Below are positions 1-6,943 of a stretch of 12,214 nt of DNA, piece by piece. The notes beneath the pieces are model-generated. The model did not search any database. It saw nothing but the letters and a program-made list of their open reading frames with translations, and had not been told where the DNA came from. How positions within the stretch are numbered: position 1 is the stretch's first letter; every line of letters begins with the position of its first letter. This DNA is from an uncultured Eubacterium sp. (GTDB taxonomy: Bacteria > Bacillota_A > Clostridia > Lachnospirales > Lachnospiraceae): the NCBI GenBank assembly GCA_947653505.1, contig CANTHI010000047.1, forward strand, positions 1 to 12,214, in the 5' to 3' direction. The position numbers were made by a program, and so were the translations under genes.

Positions 1-70
1 TACATTCTGGAAACCGGAACAATGAAACAGGGCCGGTTCCCTCATCCAGCGTCCGCATAGCCAGAATGTA
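1..70. repeat. Large inverted repeat with nested stem at the window edge
   Basis: The first ten bases TACATTCTGG are the exact reverse complement of CCAGAATGTA at 61-70. Inside, AACCGG (12-17) pairs with CCGGTT (33-38), and with one bulged A the stem grows to GGAA(A)CCGG/CCGGTTCC (9-17/33-40), which competes with the end of the outer stem. No T-run follows, so it is not a standard intrinsic terminator. It may extend left of the window. It could be a structured RNA upstream of the esterase gene, a small palindromic intergenic element, or an operator. I do not recognise a known riboswitch in it. Confidence 0.6.
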
Positions 71-162
71 ACACTTTTATGTAAATTGTTGCATTGTCCG
101 CAGCCCTATACGCGGATTCACAAGGAAATTTATGGTTTATATGGCAATTCTGCCTCAAAATA

Positions 163-171
163 TGTTAAAAT
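163..171 (+). promoter_or_regulatory. Candidate extended -10 promoter for the esterase gene
   Basis: TGTTAAAAT fits the extended -10 form TGnTATAAT and lies about 36 bases before the start codon at 207, giving a predicted transcription start near 178. No good -35 hexamer is seen at 16-18 bases upstream, so the call depends on the extended -10 alone. Confidence 0.4.
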
Positions 172-206
172 AAGAAAAAATCAAACATCAAAAGAAGGTA
201 TGGTTC

Positions 207-1478
207 ATGAATCAGAAAAAAAACACAAAAGCCAGAAGCGCTTTGCTGCGGTTGTGCGTCTTTATGCTGCTGTGCACAGCCATTCTGCAGCCGCTGGCGG
301 ACATTCCTGTGACAGCTTATGCAAGAGGTACAGGTGGGATTAAAGGGAACAATCTGCCGGCTGGTTATGTGACGGAACGCCAGATGCAGCTGGCCTGTCC
401 GTGGAGCGGCTTAAATGAAGCGCCCTTGTTCAATGTGATGCGCAAAGCGGAAAGCGGACAGAAAGTCACGATTGCTTTCATCGGAGGCTCAATTACGAAA
501 GGTACAATGTCTAAAGGAACGCGGGATGAAAGTATGAACAAAAAGTTAACTTATGTAGATTATTTTACCAACTGGTGGTACAAGACCTTCCCAAGAGCGG
601 ATCTGCGTTTTGTAAACGCTGGAATCAGTGCAACGGATTCCTATCTTGGCGTGCACCGCGTACAAAAGGATGTGCTGGATAAACAGCCCGATCTTGTCAT
701 AGTGGAATTTGCGGTGAATGATAAAAAAACGGCTTATCATAAGCAGGCGTATGAAAATCTGATCCGCAAAATTATGGCCGCGTCTTCCAAACCGGCAGTG
801 ATGCTGCTGTTTATGGCAAAGCTCAACGGCTGGAGCTGTCAGCTGCAGCAGTCTCAGATCGGGCTGCATTACCGTCTGCCGATGCTCAGTTATGGGAATG
901 TGATGAAGGATATGATTAATCAGGGCATTTATACGATGGAAGAGCTGTCCGGCGATGCGATTCATCCGTCTGCGCTTGGGTATGCAGTGGCAGGTGAGAT
1001 ACTGGTACGGTATCTGGACCGGATTCAGCAGATGGCGCTTGGACAGGCTGCTTATAAAAAAGAACCACAATCGTATGTAACGTCCCGGAAATATACATCT
1101 GCCAGGGTATTGACCTGTAAAGATATTAAAATACAGAACATGGGAACCTTCGAAGAAAGCAGTAAGAGCAGTGTTTTTAAAAATAATCTGACGTCTGCCA
1201 GCGGAGACGGAGGGCTGACTTTTACGGTGACAGCCAGAAATATCGGACTGGTGTTTGCGCAGCAGATCAATGGGCGGGGCGGGCAGTTTGACGTCTATGT
1301 GGATGGAAAGAAAACGGCGTCCATCGACGCGGATAATTCCGGCGGCAGACATAATAAGCCGGGCTCGGTGCCGTGTTATTCCTCCAGCACAAAGAAAACA
1401 CATACTGTACGTATAGTAAGAAATAAAAAGTCAAAAGGACATGCGCTTACTATTTATGCGGTTCTTCTTTCAAATTAA
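207..1478 (+). CDS. Secreted SGNH/GDSL-type hydrolase (probable carbohydrate acetyl-esterase) with C-terminal beta-type domain
   Basis: This 423-aa protein begins with a signal peptide: a basic start, a hydrophobic core at about residues 12-30 and a likely cleavage after Ala39 (VTAYA). All SGNH hydrolase blocks are present: GGSIT with nucleophile Ser95, NAGI with Gly139, FAVND with Asn171, and DAIHP with catalytic Asp250 and His253. The family removes acetyl or other acyl groups, often from polysaccharides, so an extracellular deacetylase is the best guess; the substrate is not visible. Residues about 300-423 form an extra Gly- and Ser-rich, probably beta-rich domain that may bind substrate. 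The start is set by AAAGAAGG at 191-198. No terminator separates it from the cyclic-di-GMP gene 74 bases downstream, so read-through is possible. Confidence 0.88.
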   Translation: MNQKKNTKARSALLRLCVFMLLCTAILQPLADIPVTAYARGTGGIKGNNLPAGYVTERQMQLACPWSGLNEAPLFNVMRKAESGQKVTIAFIGGSITKGTMSKGTRDESMNKKLTYVDYFTNWWYKTFPRADLRFVNAGISATDSYLGVHRVQKDVLDKQPDLVIVEFAVNDKKTAYHKQAYENLIRKIMAASSKPAVMLLFMAKLNGWSCQLQQSQIGLHYRLPMLSYGNVMKDMINQGIYTMEELSGDAIHPSALGYAVAGEILVRYLDRIQQMALGQAAYKKEPQSYVTSRKYTSARVLTCKDIKIQNMGTFEESSKSSVFKNNLTSASGDGGLTFTVTARNIGLVFAQQINGRGGQFDVYVDGKKTASIDADNSGGRHNKPGSVPCYSSSTKKTHTVRIVRNKKSKGHALTIYAVLLSN

Positions 1479-1479
1479 A

Positions 1480-1508
1480 TTGAATTATGCCGGATTATAT
1501 GATAAAAT
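1480..1508 (+). promoter_or_regulatory. Sigma-A promoter for the c-di-GMP gene pair
   Basis: TTGAAT (1480-1485), a 17-base spacer and TAAAAT (1503-1508) preceded by TGA (extended -10) make a strong housekeeping promoter. It begins two bases after the esterase stop codon. Its predicted start site near 1514-1515 lies downstream of an in-frame ATG at 1487, which argues that the next gene starts at 1553. Confidence 0.75.
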
Positions 1509-1510
1509 GC

Positions 1511-1525
1511 CCTTATGTAATAAGG
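1511..1525. promoter_or_regulatory. 15-bp palindrome at the predicted transcription start
   Basis: CCTTAT (1511-1516) and ATAAGG (1520-1525) are perfect reverse complements around a 3-base centre. The site lies just after the -10 box, where a repressor could block transcription, or where a very short 5' hairpin could stabilise the mRNA. No dedicated regulator for it is visible nearby. Confidence 0.4.
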
Positions 1526-1552
1526 AACGCATACAGGATAAGGGGATTTTAT

Positions 1553-4500
1553 ATGACCAAAAATATCGTACTGATCGTGGATAGTCAGGAAATCAACCGG
1601 CGTACTTTAACACAGATCTTAAAAAATGAATATGAGCTGCATGAGGCAGATTGCAGGGAAAAGATGATGGAGCTGCTGGAGCGGTATCGGGATCAGACCG
1701 CGGCAGTGATCCTGGATCTGTCAGTATCTGGTCAGATGGATGGATACGGAATCTTAAAGCTGTGGCAGGAAGATGCGCAAATCAGCAGGATACCGGTCAT
1801 TGCGGCGGCAGACGCGGATGATATGCAGGGTGAAGCGGAGAGCCTGAAAATGGGGAGCTGGGATTTTGTCCGGAGACCTTATGACGCGTCTGTTGTCCGT
1901 TTCCGGGTGAAAAATGTCATAGAACAGAAACAGCTGCGTGCATACAGCCGGCTGAAGTATGCCGGCGAATACGACGAACTGACGGGTATTTATAATAAGC
2001 GGATGTTTCTGCACAGGACAAAAGAGATGCTGCGCCGTTATCCGGAGGAGACCTTTGCGTTTGTGCATTTTGATATTTATCAGTTTCATCTGGTCAATCA
2101 GTTTTATGGTATGGACGAGGCGGACCGGCTGTTGCAGTATATAGCGGAACTGCTGGAGGAGCTGGCGGAGGAATATGAACATTTTACTTATGGAAGATAC
2201 CGGGCAGATGTATTCTGTTTTTGCATGCCGTATCAGGGGCAACCGTCGGTGGTGCAGGTGATTGAGAGGATCCGGCAGGAGATTAACCTGTATCAGATTG
2301 AGCATGTCCTCATACCGGTATTTGGCATCTGCGTGGCAGAGGATCCGCGACAGCAGATAAATATGATCAGTGACAATGCCAACCTTGCCGCGAAGCAGTG
2401 CAAAGGCAGTTACATACAAAATTATTCTTTTTATGATGCTTCTATGAGCGACCGGATGATCAAAGAGCAGAAGATTATAAATACCATGAAAAACGCGCTG
2501 GTGCAGGAACAGTTTGTACTGTATATCCAGCCCAAATACGATCTGCATACGAATAAGATTGATGGCGGCGAGGTGCTTGTGCGCTGGCAGGTGCCTGGAA
2601 GCGGAATGGTACCTCCGGGCGACTTTATTCCGGTATTTGAGCGCAATGGATTTATCGTGAAGCTGGATGATTATGTATGGGAACATACGTGCCAAATGAT
2701 CCGCAGATGGCTGGACGAGGGCAGGGAGCCGTATCCGGTCTCGGTCAATATATCCAGAGTCAGCCTGTATCATCAGAATCTGGCAGAAAAGATCCGGGAC
2801 CTTGTACAGAAATATCAGATCGAGCCCCGCCTGCTGCAGCTGGAGCTGACAGAAAGCGCTTATACGAGCAATCCGGAAAGGATTAAAAAGACAATGTCCA
2901 GACTTCAGGAGTATGGATTCTGTATTCTGATGGACGATTTTGGCAGCGGGTATTCGTCGTTAAATACATTAAAAGATATTGTAGTCGATATATTAAAAAT
3001 CGATATGAAATTTTTATCGGATTCGGATGTGCCGGGACGCGGGGAAAATATTCTGGCATCCGTTGTGCGTATGGCTAAATGGCTGGATATGCCTGTGATT
3101 GCTGAGGGTGTGGAAAAGGAGTCACAGGTAGCTTTTTTGCGGAGTATTGGCTGTGAATTTGTACAGGGGTATTATTTTGCAAAGCCAATGCCGGTCAGCG
3201 AATATGAGCAGCTGGCGTTTGGCAGCCTTGCCTTTCACAAAGAAGAGGAAGACCACAGACACGATCAGAAAGACCAGCTGTGGGATGCGTCTTCGCAGAT
3301 GGAGCTTTTATTCAGCAATATGCTGCAGGCGGTTGCAATCTTTGAGTATATACCGGTCGAAGAGGTGATAGACACCATACGCGTCAATAATGCTTATTAT
3401 GATCTGTTTGGATATCAGGATCTGGATCAGGTGGGAAATGGTATTCAGAATGCAGTGGATGAGTCGTGCCGCAGGGCGGTGTTTGCCGCGTTTGAGGCTG
3501 TGGCTGATTCGAAACGGGTGGCCAGATGTGAATTTAGCTATACGAATGGCAAAAATCCGGAAAAATGGATCAAGATGAGTCTTAAGTATGTCAGCTCTGT
3601 CGGGAAGCGGAATGTGATCTTTGCAACGATGGCGGATATTACAGATCAGAAGGAAATTGAACGGGAGCTGCGCAGATACCGCAAAGCGATTCTTTCTTCG
3701 GAAAGTAAAGTAGAGACGATTCTGATCGTGGATGACATGAGTATGAACCGTCAGATCCTGCGGCTGATGTTTGAAAGTGAATACAATATTTTAGAAGCGG
3801 CAGACGGTAAGGAAGCTTTGGATATTGTGAGAAAAAACAGCACGCAGATCGATCTGATCTTACTGGATGTGATGATGCCGGTGATGGATGGCAGAGAGTT
3901 TTTGCGGCGTAAAAAGGAGGATCTTACGATTGCGCATATTCCGGTTATTATTATTACTGCGGATGATTCCAGACAGCAGCAGATCAATGCGCTGTCTATG
4001 GGAGCAAATGACTATGTCGTAAAACCATTTATACCGGAGGTTGTAATCCGCAGAGTCTGTAATGTGCTGGAGTCACAGAAGCGTGTAGGAGAGGTCCTGC
4101 AGGGTGCAGAAGAATCCGATGCACATAAGGGGCATGATTACCTGACGGGATTGTATAACCACAACACGGCGGGACAAATGATACATGACGCCCTGCAGCA
4201 ACAGGAAGGTCTTCAGGCATTGCTGCTGATTGATATAGATAATTTTAATCAGGTCAATGCATGCTATGGACAGGAAGCAGGAGATCAGGGAATACAGGAC
4301 TTTGCGGACCAGCTGCGCAGTTGTTTTCGTAAGAGTGATATTCTGGCCCGCTACGGTGGGGATGAATTTATCGTGTTTGTTCCTGACGTGCCATCGCTGG
4401 AATTTATCGGGCGTAAATGCAGCGAGCTGCTGCGGACCATACATCTGACGATCCAGAATGAAATGGAACTGGAATTTTCGGCAGGAATCGCGGTTACAGG

Positions 4501-4636
4501 GACCGGAAACAGACAGGATTCGTTTATGGAGCTTTTAGAGCATGCAGACGATGCTTTAAATAAAGCAAAAAAGAAAGGAAAAAACCAGTGGTATTTATAT
4601 GGAGGGAATGGATTAAACTATGGCACAGAAGTATAA
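1553..4636 (+). CDS. Bifunctional cyclic-di-GMP protein: REC, degenerate GGDEF, EAL, PAS-like, REC, GGDEF
   Basis: This 1027-aa cytoplasmic protein probably both makes and breaks cyclic di-GMP. Domains in order: receiver 1 (4-125, Asp55 present but the usual Lys-Pro is Arg108-Pro); GGDEF 1 (135-295), whose signature has decayed to RYRADVF and should be inactive; EAL (305-555) with its catalytic residues present: ExLxR at 340-344 (EVLVR), Asn399, Glu431, Asp461-Asp462, Lys482, Glu518 and Gln538; a PAS-like region (583-705); receiver 2 (720-840) with Asp727/728, phospho-acceptor Asp772, Thr802 and Lys824; GGDEF 2 (860-1017) with intact GGDEF at 935-939 and the product-inhibition RxxD (926-929) five residues before it. 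The ATG at 1553 is chosen over 1487 because AGGGGAT precedes it and the promoter covers the earlier one. It looks like a fusion of two two-component outputs. No histidine kinase is seen here. Confidence 0.9.
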   Translation: MTKNIVLIVDSQEINRRTLTQILKNEYELHEADCREKMMELLERYRDQTAAVILDLSVSGQMDGYGILKLWQEDAQISRIPVIAAADADDMQGEAESLKMGSWDFVRRPYDASVVRFRVKNVIEQKQLRAYSRLKYAGEYDELTGIYNKRMFLHRTKEMLRRYPEETFAFVHFDIYQFHLVNQFYGMDEADRLLQYIAELLEELAEEYEHFTYGRYRADVFCFCMPYQGQPSVVQVIERIRQEINLYQIEHVLIPVFGICVAEDPRQQINMISDNANLAAKQCKGSYIQNYSFYDASMSDRMIKEQKIINTMKNALVQEQFVLYIQPKYDLHTNKIDGGEVLVRWQVPGSGMVPPGDFIPVFERNGFIVKLDDYVWEHTCQMIRRWLDEGREPYPVSVNISRVSLYHQNLAEKIRDLVQKYQIEPRLLQLELTESAYTSNPERIKKTMSRLQEYGFCILMDDFGSGYSSLNTLKDIVVDILKIDMKFLSDSDVPGRGENILASVVRMAKWLDMPVIAEGVEKESQVAFLRSIGCEFVQGYYFAKPMPVSEYEQLAFGSLAFHKEEEDHRHDQKDQLWDASSQMELLFSNMLQAVAIFEYIPVEEVIDTIRVNNAYYDLFGYQDLDQVGNGIQNAVDESCRRAVFAAFEAVADSKRVARCEFSYTNGKNPEKWIKMSLKYVSSVGKRNVIFATMADITDQKEIERELRRYRKAILSSESKVETILIVDDMSMNRQILRLMFESEYNILEAADGKEALDIVRKNSTQIDLILLDVMMPVMDGREFLRRKKEDLTIAHIPVIIITADDSRQQQINALSMGANDYVVKPFIPEVVIRRVCNVLESQKRVGEVLQGAEESDAHKGHDYLTGLYNHNTAGQMIHDALQQQEGLQALLLIDIDNFNQVNACYGQEAGDQGIQDFADQLRSCFRKSDILARYGGDEFIVFVPDVPSLEFIGRKCSELLRTIHLTIQNEMELEFSAGIAVTGTGNRQDSFMELLEHADDALNKAKKKGKNQWYLYGGNGLNYGTEV

Positions 4637-6086
4637 ATTAGGTGATCTGGAATTTGAGACAGAGCAGGAATACCGGGAGGCTGCTGCGGATCTGAAAAGA
4701 ATCAAAGGCCTTGTGGATAAGTACAACGTGGAAGATCCGCAGCAGGCCAGAAAAATACTTGCGTCCATTAAGGCGCATCCGGAAACTTTCCGGTCTCCTT
4801 ACGGCAGAAAATTTGTAGTAAAGCTTGAAAAAACAGCTGGTATAGCCAGTCAGGCATCATTATCCGGCAGAAACGCAGACCTGTCTGCCGGAGATGTAAA
4901 AACAGAAAAGCCGGGAAGAAGGGAGCGGAAAGAAAAGAAAGAAAGAAAATCCAGAAAAGAACGCCGGCAGAAAGAACTATCCGGCTACGCAGACAGTGCA
5001 GGACAATACAATTCAGAAAAAGAGAAATTACAGATTTTTACACCGCGTAATTTTGCGATCGGAGTCGTAATTGTAGCCTGCGTGGTAGTATTCAGTGTAT
5101 TTGCGCCACGGCTCTTTAAACTGAACAACAGCGGCGACAGCAACGGAGACATCCGGCGTAACATGGTGATCGCTTATGCCAAAAATCAGGCAGATTTGAA
5201 AATGCAGCTGTATTCTTATTATTTTACGGTAGTAGGACAGACAGAAGAGGAAGCGCAAAAGGATGCGCAGGAAGGAATCAGTCATTATGTACTGGATCTG
5301 TCAGACCGTACCGTGAGTACGATGTCAGATTCTGAGATTGCAGATATTTACGGCCAGCTCGTAGAGGGCGGTGATATTCAGAACAACAGCTTTGTAGAGC
5401 CGTCCGAGATCACTGTGCTGAAAGATAAGCTGCTGGCAGCAGGACTTTCCGGCAATACCGGTAATGGCGTGGAAGGAGAGACTGCGGTAGAAGCTGCGAT
5501 TAACAGCATGATGGATTATCAGCACCGGATGTATACGGCGCTGTGCTATCAGTATTCCCTGCTGGGCAACGGAAAAGAAGATGCGCAGGCATACGCGGAA
5601 GAAGATATGTCGTCCATGTTTGGAGAAGTTATTTACGACTATGATATGACTATTGACGATAAGCAGAGTTATTTTGAAAGCTTTTCCAAAAGAGGGCTGA
5701 TTAAAGACAATCAGATCGTGCGGTTTTCGCCAGATCCGACAGCTTATAATCTGCCAGAGCTGACACCGGCGATTGAAGTATCGTTTTTTGGAGAAAAAGC
5801 TGCGGCTTATCAGTGCAGCATGCTGGGTTATGCGCCGGCGGCAAGTGTCTTTTATGAAATCCATGCCGGGAAAAAGAGCGGCTTTTTATGCTTCCGCAAT
5901 AATGGAGGAAATACAGACTATATTCAGCTGGGTGATACGTCGGTAACTGCGCAGGGAGATTTTTTCATGGTACTCGGTTCGGAAAAGCAGACAGGCAGGT
6001 GGTTCTATAACAATCAGAACATCGGCATATTAATCAATGGAGATAGTAGCAGCCTGATCAGCTATGTGCATGATCTGACTTACTGA
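4620..6086 (+). CDS. Single-pass membrane protein of unknown function, coupled to the c-di-GMP gene
   Basis: I do not recognise a named family. The 488-aa product has a helical N-terminal region (about 1-75) resembling small charged domains of Clostridia membrane proteins, then a very basic linker (98-118, rich in Arg, Lys and Glu), one transmembrane helix (about 145-163) and a roughly 320-residue domain that should lie outside. Positive charges before the helix place the N-terminus in the cytoplasm. There is no cleavable signal peptide. The outer part may hold a duplicated unit: residues 196-215 (QLYSYYFTVVGQTEEEAQKD) resemble 306-325 (TALCYQYSLLGNGKEDAQAY). The start overlaps the upstream stop by 17 nt with GGAGGG at 4601-4606, so translation is probably coupled. 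It is the last gene before the terminator. A role with the c-di-GMP enzyme is inferred from position only. Confidence 0.85.
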   Translation: MAQKYKLGDLEFETEQEYREAAADLKRIKGLVDKYNVEDPQQARKILASIKAHPETFRSPYGRKFVVKLEKTAGIASQASLSGRNADLSAGDVKTEKPGRRERKEKKERKSRKERRQKELSGYADSAGQYNSEKEKLQIFTPRNFAIGVVIVACVVVFSVFAPRLFKLNNSGDSNGDIRRNMVIAYAKNQADLKMQLYSYYFTVVGQTEEEAQKDAQEGISHYVLDLSDRTVSTMSDSEIADIYGQLVEGGDIQNNSFVEPSEITVLKDKLLAAGLSGNTGNGVEGETAVEAAINSMMDYQHRMYTALCYQYSLLGNGKEDAQAYAEEDMSSMFGEVIYDYDMTIDDKQSYFESFSKRGLIKDNQIVRFSPDPTAYNLPELTPAIEVSFFGEKAAAYQCSMLGYAPAASVFYEIHAGKKSGFLCFRNNGGNTDYIQLGDTSVTAQGDFFMVLGSEKQTGRWFYNNQNIGILINGDSSSLISYVHDLTY

Positions 6087-6110
6087 TTGATTTTTACCAG
6101 AAAAACAAAA

Positions 6111-6145
6111 GGGCCGGAAAATGAGATTCTGTCATTTTCCGACCC
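6111..6145. terminator. Bidirectional intrinsic terminator between convergent genes
   Basis: GGGCCGGAAAATGA (6111-6124) pairs with TCATTTTCCGACCC (6132-6145) across a 7-base loop, with a single C-A mismatch. On the plus strand it is followed by TTCGTTTTC. On the minus strand the reverse complement of AAAAACAAAA gives a U-rich tail. It thus serves both the membrane-protein gene and thiT. Confidence 0.88.
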
Positions 6146-6152
6146 TTCGTTT

Positions 6153-6860
6153 TCAGACTGCCGTCTGCCGTCTGCCGGGTTCTGCCGCAACCTGACGCAT
6201 GCGGACCAGCGCATTTTTTACCGGAGCCAGTGACAGTAAGGCAACTGTAAGAACTGCTTCCGGAATCAGGTACATACCGTTATATGCAAGAGAGTAAAGC
6301 GGCACACTCATATGGTAATCAGCCGCATATGCACCAAAAAAGATCATACCGGACAAAAACGCAAAAAAGTATCTTCCAAGCACAGCGGCCAGATATCCCA
6401 GCATCAGGCCGTTTTTCTTTTTACTGAAAAATCCGGAAATACCAAGAGCGCCGAAAGCCAGTGGATAATCGATGATGACTTGTGGCAGTGTATAAAATAC
6501 AGGCTGCAGGATGAACTGCAAAAGTCCGTAAGCAACCGCGGTTGTGATACCAATTCTGGGTCCGTACCAGTATCCGATCAGCGTAAGAAACAGCATACTG
6601 AACAGCGTAATGGAACCGCCCATCGGGAGATCTGCAAATTTAATCATGGAAGTGACTGTTCCCAATGCCATCGCGGCAGAGGAAAATACAAGCTGTCTGG
6701 TTGTGATGCCCCTGGAGCGTTCTTTCTTTGGACGCAGCAGCAATGCGGCAATGATTAAGGCTGCGATGATGACTGCCACCGCTACAAATCCGGCAAACGA
6801 CAGTGTGACTGCGTCAAAGCCTTCTGCATCCTGCGTGGGAGTCGTAAAAAAATGAAACAT
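6153..6860 (-). CDS. thiT: ThiT-like thiamine transporter, ECF S-component
   Basis: This 235-aa integral membrane protein is the substrate-binding part of an energy-coupling-factor vitamin transporter; the shared ATPase and T subunits are not in this window. Family hallmarks are the LPMGGSITLFSML stretch (78-90), the DYPLAFGALGISGF segment (131-144), LSGMIFFG (169-176) and YSLAYNGMYLIPE (189-201), where Tyr189 and Asn194 match the thiamine-binding Tyr/Asn pair of known ThiT proteins. The His of the family's YFFHF-type segment is Ala167 here. An extra N-terminal helix (about 18-43) precedes the usual core. The start at 6860 is preceded by GGAGG nine bases upstream; a longer reading frame upstream lacks a ribosome site and would run into the permease gene. 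It has its own promoter but no visible TPP riboswitch. Confidence 0.85.
   Translation of the reverse strand: MFHFFTTPTQDAEGFDAVTLSFAGFVAVAVIIAALIIAALLLRPKKERSRGITTRQLVFSSAAMALGTVTSMIKFADLPMGGSITLFSMLFLTLIGYWYGPRIGITTAVAYGLLQFILQPVFYTLPQVIIDYPLAFGALGISGFFSKKKNGLMLGYLAAVLGRYFFAFLSGMIFFGAYAADYHMSVPLYSLAYNGMYLIPEAVLTVALLSLAPVKNALVRMRQVAAEPGRRQTAV
6158..6178. repeat. 7-bp tandem repeat at the 3' end of thiT
   Basis: CTGCCGT, CTGCCGT and CTGCCGG lie head to tail over the last codons of thiT. Because the unit is not a multiple of three, a gain or loss of one copy would alter the protein's C-terminal tail, which is outside the conserved core. Confidence 0.7.
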
Positions 6861-6905
6861 ATCCGGATACCTCCGTTTTGTCAATTTGATTGTGAACCAG
6901 TATCG

Positions 6906-6934
6906 ACTATAGCATATATGGGGAGAGAGTGCAA
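6906..6934 (-). promoter_or_regulatory. Promoter for thiT
   Basis: Read on the minus strand: TTGCAC (6934-6929), a 17-base spacer and TATAGT (6911-6906), preceded by TGC for an extended -10. A second TTGCAC abuts the first upstream (6940-6935). The predicted start near 6899 leaves a leader of only about 40 bases. Confidence 0.7.
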
Positions 6935-6943
6935 GTGCAACAT

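Noticed and set aside
1..60. Open plus-strand frame ending in TAG at 58-60, and an open minus-strand frame, as tails of an upstream gene
   Set aside because: Only about 19 codons are visible, neither peptide is recognisable, and the palindrome explains why both strands look alike at their ends.
86..343. 85-aa plus-strand ORF overlapping the esterase start
   Set aside because: It overlaps the signal-peptide region of the esterase in another frame, has no ribosome site and its product is low-complexity.
546..1403. 285-aa minus-strand ORF opposite the esterase, and the 339-aa minus-strand ORF opposite the c-di-GMP gene
   Set aside because: Both are antisense shadows rich in His, Ile and Arg without domain motifs, opposite genes with clear catalytic motifs.
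1487..1552. Upstream ATG (1487) for the c-di-GMP protein
   Set aside because: It lies inside the promoter, before the predicted transcription start, and the 22 extra residues do not belong to the receiver fold.
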